From positions 1,984,001-2,048,000 of the forward strand of contig NZ_AP027361.1 of NCBI RefSeq assembly GCF_030295915.1: 64,000 nucleotides of DNA, read 5' to 3'. This stretch comes from Thalassotalea sediminis (GTDB lineage Bacteria > Pseudomonadota > Gammaproteobacteria > Enterobacterales > Alteromonadaceae). A program made the translations under genes and the position numbers. Shown here one piece after another: positions 29,370 through 38,213 of this stretch (positions are counted from its first letter, which is position 1; the number at the start of each line of letters is the position of its first letter). The notes under the pieces are model-generated. The model saw nothing but the letters and a program-made list of their open reading frames with translations. It did not search any database and had not been told where the DNA came from.

Positions 29370-30146
29370 TCATGCGATTGTCGGTAAAAATTTTTTTTGT
29401 TCCTTTTGTAGCGCCTGTACTTCGTTATACATTTTCTTAAAAGGAGATCTTAGGTGTTTTTTTAAGTGGCTTATTACATCGCTTTTTGGATCATTTTTAA
29501 CGACACAATAAATTGCCAATGCATACAACATATCGTTTTCAGGTAATGCAACTTGTCGATTAGCTCGCGGATTAAAACATGAACCACATCCACCTTTAAA
29601 TTGATACGCAGTATTAGCAAAAATAACACCAAAGCCCATAAAACAAGACAGCACATCAATAGCTTGTGGCAACATAGCTTTACCGCCAGGCGGTAATACG
29701 TTTGCTGACATTACTAATACACTTGCAAACTGTTGAACAAAGGTTGCTATCATATCTTGGGGTTGATTAATTTGAGCATAAGCGTAGCCAATTTCAACAG
29801 ACGGCATAGCGTCAACCACTGAGACTTTAGCCCGTATCCCTCTATATTTTCCTTCAACCCTTACCTTAGGTAATTCAACTTGTGATTTATGATGAAAAGC
29901 CTTGAGTGTAAATGGCCATTGCGTTAATCCACAATAATTAAGCGTATTGTCATAAATTGCAGTCGCCATTTCTTCAACGCTAGCAACACGACCAGGATAA
30001 AAGGTGTTCGTGGGTAATATTAGCCTAGATTGATGGGTAAAATAATCTTGATCAAAGTGTTTAATCGCCCAATCAGCACAAGCAAAAAGCCACTGTTGAG
30101 TCTCTACATCGATAAGAGAATTACGAGCAAAGAGCCTTAATAACAT
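29370..30146 (-). CDS. Conserved-looking protein of unknown function with a CGSC motif
   Basis: A 258 aa protein, apparently soluble, with moderately hydrophobic stretches near residues 135-150 and 165-185 and no signal peptide. A GGCGSCFNPRANRQ segment gives a CxxC pair that could bind metal or act in redox chemistry. I do not recognise the family. It begins 1 nt after the creA stop and is third in the iaaA-creA operon, so it is surely translated. Confidence 0.7.
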   Translation of the reverse strand: MLLRLFARNSLIDVETQQWLFACADWAIKHFDQDYFTHQSRLILPTNTFYPGRVASVEEMATAIYDNTLNYCGLTQWPFTLKAFHHKSQVELPKVRVEGKYRGIRAKVSVVDAMPSVEIGYAYAQINQPQDMIATFVQQFASVLVMSANVLPPGGKAMLPQAIDVLSCFMGFGVIFANTAYQFKGGCGSCFNPRANRQVALPENDMLYALAIYCVVKNDPKSDVISHLKKHLRSPFKKMYNEVQALQKEQKKFLPTIA

Positions 30147-30147
30147 T

Positions 30148-30627
30148 TTATGGGTTATCCGTTATCGTATTTCCTATAGGCGCCTTTTTCCAAGCACTGC
30201 TTCCATATAATGGCACAGTCGATATTGAATGATGATGACTGCCGCTCGACTCTTTTGTTGAATAAGATAAGTAAATAAGTGATTGATTTTTAGCGTCGTA
30301 AATTCTACGTACCTTTAAACTCTTAAACAAAATACTTTTAGATTCTTTAAATACAACTTCACCATTTTTAGAGGTATCAATTCGCGCTATTTGCTCAGGT
30401 AAAATATCACCGGTTTGTCGACAAGCAATGCTCATATCAGATGGATCAGAAAAATCGAGATCAGCTTCAATATGACTAATATGACAGGTTACCCCAGGTA
30501 TTTTAGGATCTTTCTTAGCCTCAATAACAACGTCTTTTGTGGTAAATAATCCCAAGCTCACTTTACCAACATCATCAGAACAGCCGGAGATAAAAAAAGT
30601 TGCCAAAAGTAAAAGTCGTTTATTCAT
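30148..30627 (-). CDS. creA: CreA family protein, probable lipoprotein
   Basis: A 159 aa exported protein of the CreA family (PF05981). The signal sequence ends in a lipobox, FISGC, so it is probably a lipoprotein here. The family core VSLGLFTTKDVVIEAKKDPK...GVTCHIS is clear. The function of CreA is unknown. Its ATG overlaps the iaaA stop by 8 nt. Confidence 0.9.
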   Translation of the reverse strand: MNKRLLLLATFFISGCSDDVGKVSLGLFTTKDVVIEAKKDPKIPGVTCHISHIEADLDFSDPSDMSIACRQTGDILPEQIARIDTSKNGEVVFKESKSILFKSLKVRRIYDAKNQSLIYLSYSTKESSGSHHHSISTVPLYGSSAWKKAPIGNTITDNP

Positions 30628-31660
30628 TTTTAAAAATCGCTATTGTTGATTGACCTGTCGAAGAACGGCTTGCTCGATACATACCTTCAGTATTAAAAGG
30701 CATAGTAATGTTACCCTGTTTATCAATGACGACAACACCACCTGTACCACCCGCCTCTAAAAGTACTTTATTAATCACCGTATCCGCAGCTTCTTGAACG
30801 GAAATATTCTGATATTGCATGCGTGCGCATATATCCGCGGCAACATGATAACGAATAAAATATTCGCCGTGGCCAGTTGCAGACACAGCACAGCTGTTGT
30901 TATTTGCATATGTACCAGCACCAATAATCGGTGAATCTCCTATTCTGCCGAAGCGTTTAGCTGTCATACCACCTGTTGAAGTGCCTGCTGCTAAATTTCC
31001 CTGTTTATCAAGTGCAACAGCGCCAACCGTACCTACCTTATATTCAACATCCAGTTTTTGGTGTGCAGCTTGATAGTCTTTTAATTCACGTAACTGCTTT
31101 TGTAACTTCTCTTTTGCCTTTTGAAGTGATTTATAACGCCTTTCTGTATTAAAGTATTGATTATCAACAAGCGCTAAATTTTCTTGACGAGCAAAAGTTT
31201 CAGCCCCCTTGCCACTTAACATAACATGCACAGAATTATTCATAACAGACTGGGCTAAGGTGATAGGACTTTTAACCGTTTTAACACCACTAACAGCGCC
31301 AGCATTTAACGTTTTACCGTTCATAATCGACGCATCAAGCTCATGTTCTTCGTCATAAGTATAAACAGCGCCTCGACCAGCATTAAATAACGGAGAATCC
31401 TCCATAACCTTGATGGCAGCTATGATTGCTTGTTCACTCGACGCCCCTTTTTCTAGTAACGCGTAACCTTTATTAACCGCTTCAGCTAACTTGTTCTCAT
31501 ATTTTTCACGTATCGCAGGTGTCATTTTTTTCTGGCTAATTGCACCCGCTCCGCCATGTATCGCAATGGCAAAATTTACTTTCTCATCAGCATAGGAAAG
31601 CATACTAGATGCAGCAAAAATTGCAGCGGTCAAAAGGGTAAATAAAGACGTATTTTTCAT
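30620..31660 (-). CDS. iaaA: Isoaspartyl peptidase/L-asparaginase, exported
   Basis: A 346 aa Ntn-hydrolase with a signal peptide (MKNTSLFTLLTAAIFAASS), so probably periplasmic. AIHGGAGAI is the family N-terminus. The self-cleavage site with the nucleophilic threonine is in KVGTVGAVALD, and the substrate loop is TSTGGMTAKRFGRIGD. It should cleave beta-aspartyl dipeptides and L-asparagine. ATG at 31660 gives a normal signal peptide; an in-frame ATG at 31684 has no visible ribosome binding site. It heads the operon with creA and the unknown 258 aa gene. Confidence 0.93.
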   Translation of the reverse strand: MKNTSLFTLLTAAIFAASSMLSYADEKVNFAIAIHGGAGAISQKKMTPAIREKYENKLAEAVNKGYALLEKGASSEQAIIAAIKVMEDSPLFNAGRGAVYTYDEEHELDASIMNGKTLNAGAVSGVKTVKSPITLAQSVMNNSVHVMLSGKGAETFARQENLALVDNQYFNTERRYKSLQKAKEKLQKQLRELKDYQAAHQKLDVEYKVGTVGAVALDKQGNLAAGTSTGGMTAKRFGRIGDSPIIGAGTYANNNSCAVSATGHGEYFIRYHVAADICARMQYQNISVQEAADTVINKVLLEAGGTGGVVVIDKQGNITMPFNTEGMYRASRSSTGQSTIAIFKNE

Positions 31661-31719
31661 AGGCTTATTATTATCATTTGGCATGGTTGAATGAATATAA
31701 CAATACCTCGAGAAGAAGC

Positions 31720-31753
31720 AATGTTAAAGAGGTAATATCACCTCTTTAACATT
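31720..31753. repeat. 14-bp perfect inverted repeat
   Basis: AATGTTAAAGAGGT (31720-31733) and ACCTCTTTAACATT (31740-31753) flank a 6 nt loop, between the stop of the VOC gene and the iaaA start. On the minus strand it is followed by a pyrimidine-rich but imperfect T tract, so it may end the recCBD transcript or regulate iaaA. Confidence 0.6.
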
Positions 31754-31806
31754 AATCGCACCTTACCTAGCTACAGTGCGCAAATAATCTTATCCTCTAA
31801 ACACTA

Positions 31807-32184
31807 TTAGCTCTGATTAAAGTGGAAAGCGTTAAGTTTGTTACCATCTAAATCTCTAAAATATGCGGCGTAAAAGCCCCCTATATCTCTTGGTCCTGGA
31901 GCGCCTTCACATGTGGCCCCCAACGCTAACGCTTTTTTATAAAACGCATCTACTTGTTCATTAGAATTCATTTCTAACGCAACCATAACGCCATTGCCCA
32001 CGGTTGCAGCGTCTTCATTATATGGCAACGTAATACTTAGCCCTGGCTTATCTGGTGCCGTAGCCCAAACGACAAACTTTTCTGTTTCCATAAAACGACT
32101 CGCATCTATTGTTTCAAGTAGCTCGTCATAAAAAGCAACAGCACGAGGAAGATCATTCGTGCCTAGCGTTACGTATCCGATCAT
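31807..32184 (-). CDS. VOC (glyoxalase/dioxygenase fold) family protein
   Basis: A 125 aa protein with the two beta-alpha-beta modules of the vicinal oxygen chelate fold: MIGYVTLGTNDLPRAVAFYDELL at the start and AYFRDLDGNKLNAF at the end. The substrate cannot be inferred. It overlaps the DUF3087 gene by 4 nt and is last in the recCBD transcript. Confidence 0.9.
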   Translation of the reverse strand: MIGYVTLGTNDLPRAVAFYDELLETIDASRFMETEKFVVWATAPDKPGLSITLPYNEDAATVGNGVMVALEMNSNEQVDAFYKKALALGATCEGAPGPRDIGGFYAAYFRDLDGNKLNAFHFNQS

Positions 32185-32741
32185 GGTTGTTCTCCTTGTA
32201 TAAATTGATTTAGCATTTCTTCTGTGAATTCTCGTTGCTCAAAACTTACCTGTTTTTGTGATTCCTTCTCTATCACTTTTTGATGCTCTTGATTAACTGT
32301 CGACATCGTGATCGTATTGTCATCAAGTTGATAAACCTGTTTCAAACTTTGATAGTAAAAATCTAAAATAATAAGCGCCTCTGTCTCTCCTTTATCAAAG
32401 GCTGCTTGATTGATCCTAGCAAGTCTGCGATAAATTTTGTTTTGTAGTTGTTTTAACTGCCAAACATAATAAACCTGAGAAAAGTATTCCGTTTGTCTGA
32501 GTCGATGTAAAACGCCACCACAAACGAAAAGCGCAAAAATAACGCCGGCAAGATTGTACCTAAAATTACTTGGTGCCTCTGCATCGCTTGCGAGTGTTAC
32601 GTTAATATTATTGTCTGTAAACAGACTAATAAAAAGTGTTCCGAATAAGACCGACAGTAAGGTCAAGCTCACTATAAATCCAATAATAATGCGATTTAAT
32701 CGTTGGCGATATAAGGTTTTTTCTATCTTTTGTAACTGCAT
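32181..32741 (-). CDS. DUF3087 membrane protein
   Basis: A 186 aa inner-membrane protein with two transmembrane segments, about residues 18-42 and 65-82, followed by a cytoplasmic helical part (RLRQTEYFSQVYYVWQLKQ). It matches DUF3087, unknown function. It starts 1 nt after the recD stop and overlaps the VOC gene by 4 nt, so it is expressed with recombination genes, although a direct role is not established. Confidence 0.85.
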   Translation of the reverse strand: MQLQKIEKTLYRQRLNRIIIGFIVSLTLLSVLFGTLFISLFTDNNINVTLASDAEAPSNFRYNLAGVIFALFVCGGVLHRLRQTEYFSQVYYVWQLKQLQNKIYRRLARINQAAFDKGETEALIILDFYYQSLKQVYQLDDNTITMSTVNQEHQKVIEKESQKQVSFEQREFTEEMLNQFIQGEQP

Positions 32742-32742
32742 A

Positions 32743-34671
32743 TTAATCTACTAATGTAATTCCTGAAAATCTTGTTACTTTTGCATCTACGGCAGCGAAC
32801 CAGCCTTCTTGATTGGCAACAAGGGATAAATGTTTCTTTGCTCTGGTGATACCTGTATATATAAGCTCACGTGATAATAACTGATTGTCTGCTACCTCTG
32901 GTAGCACTAATACAACGTTAGTAAACTCACTGCCCTGTGTCTTATGAATCGTCATCGCATAAACAGCTTCATAAGTAGGTAACCTCGATGGTATAAACTG
33001 TTTAAATTCACCAGCTTCAGCTTCAAAAAAAGCTACTAACTGACCATTCGAGTTCGGCCACATTATACCAATATCACCATTATACAAGCCCAAGCCATAG
33101 TCATTGGTTGTGATCATGATGGGTTTACCATGGTAATGCTCAGCAAATGCTTGTTGTTGGGGCAACGTATTGCGAATGCGTTCATCAATTGTTTGATTGA
33201 TTTCGTTAACGCCTAATGGACCGACCCTCATTGCCGTTAAAATACGAAACTGAGATAACGCCTTGAATGCTTCTTCAATGGAGCAACATTGTGCAACTTG
33301 AGCGTAATAATCAACCGCTTGTTTGTATAATATTGCAATTTGCTCATGTGTAAAGTAAGACAACTCTGATGACTGCTGTATATCTTGTTGCTGAATAAAG
33401 CGCCAACTTTGTTCAGATTGGCCAGCGATTACCGCTTTGGCTAACTGCCCTATACCACCATCACCGGCAAAACGGCGGCTATAAGTGAGATAAGTAACAT
33501 GATCAATAAAAGTCGTTTTATGTTTAGGGAGTGAACTAAATCCTGTAACACTACTCAAATAGTCTACGTTTTGTTGACTGTAGGAAGCCGAAAATAAAGG
33601 TGCAAGGTCTGTTAACAAACTTCCTGCTGCTACGGAAGGAAGTTGTTGAGCATCTCCAAGCATAATAACACGGCATGTTTGAGGAAGCGCACGTAATACA
33701 CGTGACATCATTGGTAAATCAACCATCGACACTTCGTCAATCAATAAAACATCGATAGCTAACGGATTTTGTTCATCGTGCTTGAAATTTGGTGAATGCG
33801 GTATTACTCCTAGCAATCGATGTAAAGTTTGCGCTTTGCTCGGTATATTTTTGAGAACTTCAGGAGAAATATCACCTTGAAAGCTAGCAACAGCACTGAC
33901 AATTGATTCTGATAATCGTTGCGCGGCTTTACCAGTAGGCGCCGTGAGCGTAATGGTTAATTCACTTTGATTAGAAAGCATCAAAATAGCGGCTAATAGC
34001 TTAGTAACGGTATATGTTTTGCCGGTTCCAGGCCCTCCAGCAATAATACTAAATGGTTTATTCAGTGCGTTAGCAACCGCAACTTTTTGCCAATCAATGT
34101 CAGGCAACTTTGCTACGTTTACATCACCACAAGGAAAAAGCGTATCTAGCGTTTGCTTAATTTCACTATGATCAGTAGATAGCAACGACGACTCCATCTT
34201 AGATGAATTTTCTAAATAATTAAGTACGCTTTGTTCGAAGCAATAATATCGACGCAGAAACAATGCCTGCTTACTATAAACAATCGGTAATGTTGTTGTT
34301 TCTATACGATCTAATGATGATAATAGTGCTTGTAATGTTGAGGTATTAGGGAATAAATAACCCTGATGTAAAATAACGCCTTGATTATCAGCTGACCTAA
34401 ATAAACACTGACCTGCAACTTGTAATAAAGGTAAACAAGTATGGCCATTTCTAAGCGCTTGACTCAACGCTATAACAAGGTGAAATAATTGACTAACAGC
34501 TTCAATTGTGAGTCTTTCTTTCGCTTTACACCTTGAAATTAATAACGGAGTAAGTTGTGACGCAGTATAATAATCTATTGATTCAATACCGTATAATTGT
34601 GTTTTTGCGTGCTGTATAGAACTATAAGGTAACTTAACATCAACATTTTCAAGTTTAGCTTCATGTAACAT
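32743..34671 (-). CDS. recD: Exodeoxyribonuclease V subunit RecD
   Basis: A 642 aa SF1 helicase, the fast 5'-3' motor of RecBCD. Walker A is AGGPGTGKTYTVTKLL, motif II is LLIDEVSMVDLPM, and the C-terminal motifs AMTIHKTQGSEF and ELIYTGITRAKKHL are intact. Its length is near the 608 aa of E. coli RecD. It follows recB after 2 nt. Confidence 0.97.
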   Translation of the reverse strand: MLHEAKLENVDVKLPYSSIQHAKTQLYGIESIDYYTASQLTPLLISRCKAKERLTIEAVSQLFHLVIALSQALRNGHTCLPLLQVAGQCLFRSADNQGVILHQGYLFPNTSTLQALLSSLDRIETTTLPIVYSKQALFLRRYYCFEQSVLNYLENSSKMESSLLSTDHSEIKQTLDTLFPCGDVNVAKLPDIDWQKVAVANALNKPFSIIAGGPGTGKTYTVTKLLAAILMLSNQSELTITLTAPTGKAAQRLSESIVSAVASFQGDISPEVLKNIPSKAQTLHRLLGVIPHSPNFKHDEQNPLAIDVLLIDEVSMVDLPMMSRVLRALPQTCRVIMLGDAQQLPSVAAGSLLTDLAPLFSASYSQQNVDYLSSVTGFSSLPKHKTTFIDHVTYLTYSRRFAGDGGIGQLAKAVIAGQSEQSWRFIQQQDIQQSSELSYFTHEQIAILYKQAVDYYAQVAQCCSIEEAFKALSQFRILTAMRVGPLGVNEINQTIDERIRNTLPQQQAFAEHYHGKPIMITTNDYGLGLYNGDIGIMWPNSNGQLVAFFEAEAGEFKQFIPSRLPTYEAVYAMTIHKTQGSEFTNVVLVLPEVADNQLLSRELIYTGITRAKKHLSLVANQEGWFAAVDAKVTRFSGITLVD

Positions 34672-34673
34672 GT

Positions 34674-37600
34674 TTAACCTACCTTGCTTTGTTCATTAAT
34701 ATTGCCAAATAAGTTATCAAGGTCGTTAAGTAACTGTTTGGTTAACTCTGTATAGAAAACGCCTGTTTTCTCCTGTTTTTGTTCCATACCACGTAAATAC
34801 AAATAAAATACGCCTCCAAAATGTTGCTCAACATTATAATCTGGTAGTTGTCTCTTTAAGTAGCGATGCAACGCAACTGAATAAATCAAATACTGTAAAT
34901 CATAGTGATGACGCTGAATATCATTGACTAGCGATGCACATTGGTAATCATTGAAACTATTACCTAAATGCGTTGATTTATAATCACAAACATAAAATTT
35001 ACCTTGATGTTCGAAAACTAAATCTATAAAACCATGCATCATCCCTTTAAGGGCTTGATAGCCTGGTAGATAAAAATGACGACTTGTTGTCGCTATACCA
35101 TATGCTTGGCATTGTTGTTTACGGTGTGCTAATAAGCAATTAGTTAATGCTTTCGTACTGGCATTTTTTAGCGGAAAATAAAACTCTACTTCTTTTAAAC
35201 AACACGTATCTTTAATATTCGCCAATTTAAAAGGTTTTTCATGTTCATTAATGATTAACGGTGTTGATATTATCTCATTTAACCACTGATAAAGATCTTC
35301 CTGCTCGAAACCATCAGGTAAATTACCATATTTGCTTAATGGCCAATTGCAATCTACTGGCCAGTTTGGCTGTGAAAAATGCGCATTTTCCAGAATATCA
35401 TGCAACAAGTTACCCGCTGCCGCCCCCTTAGTTAACGCAAACCTTAACTGCCCTTGATGATCTGATTTGTTTTGAGTTAAGGCTAGTGGAGTAACAACAT
35501 TGGAATCATCATTTCGTTCTGGTTGTGACACACCCACATCCCGTATGTTTCGATTAAGCGCAGTAAAAGAGCTTAACCACCAATCACGTTCAATTTGCCC
35601 CGTAAAACAAGCGACTTCAGCATTCGCTATTACTTGTTTTGTTAGCTTATGATTAACAAGGGGAATTTGTTCAACCACTTCTAATGAAATTTCATCAGGC
35701 TGATCGGTTACCAATTGTTGAATACAATCCACTAAATTATCTTCACTGGTTAAACCTAGTGTTTTCCCCAATGGTGACAAATAAAACTTATCAAAGGGGG
35801 TTGCGAGTATATAACATCGCTGCTCTGCTCTAGTTATCGCTACATAAAGTAAGCGAATAGATTCTGCATAGGCTTCATCAGACATGGCAGTTAACGCTTT
35901 TTGATCCGCTGATAAACTTACCCGGTATTTGCCGTCTTCATCATGGTAGGAGACCGCTTGAATATTTTTGTTACCAAACTTAAGTGGATTTTTATGACGT
36001 GTACTAAACGGGATAAATACAACAGGGTACTCTAACCCTTTAGAGCCATGCTGCGTCACTATTTTAATGAGATTTTCTTCGCTTTCTAATCTTAATTCTG
36101 TTTCTTGTTCTGGAAGATCAAGCTTATATTGATGTTCAAACCAATACAGTAACTCTTCTGGTTGTCTAAGTTGTTGGCTTTTCGTTTGCAATAATTCGAA
36201 CAGGTGCAATAAGTTGGTTAAACAACGCTCACTTTCCTGGCCATTAACAGCAATTAAGCTGTGCATCAGCTTAAGCGCCATGGTAACAAAGCCTTGTTTG
36301 AACCACGTTTCTTTTAACTGAGTAAACTGTTCTTTATAATTTTGCCATTGTGCGTCATCACCACGAATTTGATAATAGTCTTTGGCAGATATTGCTAATA
36401 ATGGGCTTGCCATTGCGCGACAAAACTCGCGATCTTTTTCGCAATGTATTATCCCTTGTAACAACGGAATAAGATATTTAGCTTCTTCGCTATGCCAAAG
36501 GTTTGTACGATCACTAAGATAAACCGATGCTAACCCTGCATCATGCAAAGCTTGTTTTATTTCTTGGGCTTCAGCGCCATCACGCACAAGTAACGCAATG
36601 TCTTTTGCTACCAACGTATCGTCTTGAGACAATAACGCTGATATTTTTTGCGCACACCATAATGCCATTTGCTTTCTAAAAGGCTGAGCAACGGCCTTTT
36701 GATCTTCAGGTGGAAAATAGACAAATTTGAGTGCAGATTCAGTATCTTTAGCTTTTTTAGAGGCATTAGGAGAAGACGCTACTGGCGTATAAGTGATACC
36801 ATAGCCAAAGACAGGCAAGGCTTTTGCAGTTAACGTATTACCATAGAATAGACGATTGTAACTGGTGATCATTGCTTTAGACGAACGCCAATTCGTATTC
36901 ATTCGCCAACGGTAATGAGCATCTTTTCTAGCAGCCATATAAGTGAATATATCTCCACCTCGAAATCCATAAATCGCTTGCTTTGGATCACCTATCATAA
37001 TTAACCCAGTTGTATCATTATGCTGATACAATGCGTTAAGAATACGGTATTGATCAAAGTCAGTATCTTGAAACTCATCTACGAGCGCAAAAGGGAATTG
37101 GTTACTTAAAGTAGCAATAAGTTGAGCAGCATTTTCGCCGTGTAAGGTATCTGCAAGCGTTTGTATCAAATCATCAAAGCTTAACTGTTTTTGTAACGCC
37201 TTTTGTTGCTCAACGCGTTGTGAAATTATGGTCAGCCCTGAAACTATGTGTTGCAATGCCGATAATTTACGAATATTGCTTAATAGATTATCTTTTGCTT
37301 TTTTAACGTTGTTCGCCTGTGCAAATATCTCTACCAACTGAGGTTTTACTTTTGAGCGGCTAAACCTTCTACCATCCATAAAGCTGACAGGCATTGTTTT
37401 TTGGCTATGTAGATGATCCTCGCTAGCTGCATTTAACCATTGAATTAGCTGATTATACTCTTCTTTTCTTGACGTTTTTTCCTTTCCAGATTTTACATCC
37501 ACCAAGTGTTCAAATAAAAAAGGTTGATTTGCTATTAGCGCTTCAGATGCTTGTTTTGACAATTGACAAAACTGCGTTATTTCAGCTTTCGGATCATTAA

Positions 37601-38213
37601 CTTCTAACTGGCCACGATGTCCAATAAGACTGACAAATTGCTGAGCAAACGCATCTGGGGTTAACCAAAACTCCGATACAAGCGAAAATGCCTTAGGATC
37701 AGCAACCGCTAGTTGTCGATACCAATCCTCTATGGCTTGCTGCTGAATATCTTGTTGTTGAGCTTCCAAGTTAGCATTAAACGCCGTTCCAGTAGCGAAT
37801 GCGTGCTGAGACAGAACAGTTTTACAAAAGCCATGAATGGTGTAAATTGATGCTTCATCTAAAAATAATAAAGCACGCTTTAATTGCATACTTACTTGAC
37901 GATCAGTAACACCAACTTCCTTAAGCTCTTTTGCTAAGGCAATAAAATAAGGATCTCGTGTAATTGCATCTTGCCAATGATTCAAAGCGTGGCGTAAAAA
38001 GTTATCAATTCTCGCCCTTATTTCTTCCGTAGCATCCTTAGTAAACGTCATCACGAGTATTTGTTGTACCGTAAGGCCCTTTACGAGCAATAGTCGCAAA
38101 TAAATACGAGTAATATTAAACGTTTTACCTGTACCAGCACTTGCTTCTATAAGGTGTCTACCTTGCAGAGGCATGGTTTCAACCTCTAAAGGGAAAAATT
38201 CAACAAGTGACAT
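34674..38213 (-). CDS. recB: Exodeoxyribonuclease V subunit RecB
   Basis: An 1179 aa subunit with an N-terminal UvrD-like 3'-5' helicase (Walker A IEASAGTGKTFNITR, motif II LVDEFQDTD, motif VI LLYVAITRAEQR) and a C-terminal nuclease domain. The nuclease motif is complete: GFIDLVF with the first aspartate, then VCDYKST with aspartate and lysine. It should therefore degrade DNA and load RecA after Chi recognition. It shares one base with the recC stop; ptrA, which separates recC and recB in E. coli, is absent. Confidence 0.97.
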   Translation of the reverse strand: MSLVEFFPLEVETMPLQGRHLIEASAGTGKTFNITRIYLRLLLVKGLTVQQILVMTFTKDATEEIRARIDNFLRHALNHWQDAITRDPYFIALAKELKEVGVTDRQVSMQLKRALLFLDEASIYTIHGFCKTVLSQHAFATGTAFNANLEAQQQDIQQQAIEDWYRQLAVADPKAFSLVSEFWLTPDAFAQQFVSLIGHRGQLEVNDPKAEITQFCQLSKQASEALIANQPFLFEHLVDVKSGKEKTSRKEEYNQLIQWLNAASEDHLHSQKTMPVSFMDGRRFSRSKVKPQLVEIFAQANNVKKAKDNLLSNIRKLSALQHIVSGLTIISQRVEQQKALQKQLSFDDLIQTLADTLHGENAAQLIATLSNQFPFALVDEFQDTDFDQYRILNALYQHNDTTGLIMIGDPKQAIYGFRGGDIFTYMAARKDAHYRWRMNTNWRSSKAMITSYNRLFYGNTLTAKALPVFGYGITYTPVASSPNASKKAKDTESALKFVYFPPEDQKAVAQPFRKQMALWCAQKISALLSQDDTLVAKDIALLVRDGAEAQEIKQALHDAGLASVYLSDRTNLWHSEEAKYLIPLLQGIIHCEKDREFCRAMASPLLAISAKDYYQIRGDDAQWQNYKEQFTQLKETWFKQGFVTMALKLMHSLIAVNGQESERCLTNLLHLFELLQTKSQQLRQPEELLYWFEHQYKLDLPEQETELRLESEENLIKIVTQHGSKGLEYPVVFIPFSTRHKNPLKFGNKNIQAVSYHDEDGKYRVSLSADQKALTAMSDEAYAESIRLLYVAITRAEQRCYILATPFDKFYLSPLGKTLGLTSEDNLVDCIQQLVTDQPDEISLEVVEQIPLVNHKLTKQVIANAEVACFTGQIERDWWLSSFTALNRNIRDVGVSQPERNDDSNVVTPLALTQNKSDHQGQLRFALTKGAAAGNLLHDILENAHFSQPNWPVDCNWPLSKYGNLPDGFEQEDLYQWLNEIISTPLIINEHEKPFKLANIKDTCCLKEVEFYFPLKNASTKALTNCLLAHRKQQCQAYGIATTSRHFYLPGYQALKGMMHGFIDLVFEHQGKFYVCDYKSTHLGNSFNDYQCASLVNDIQRHHYDLQYLIYSVALHRYLKRQLPDYNVEQHFGGVFYLYLRGMEQKQEKTGVFYTELTKQLLNDLDNLFGNINEQSKVG

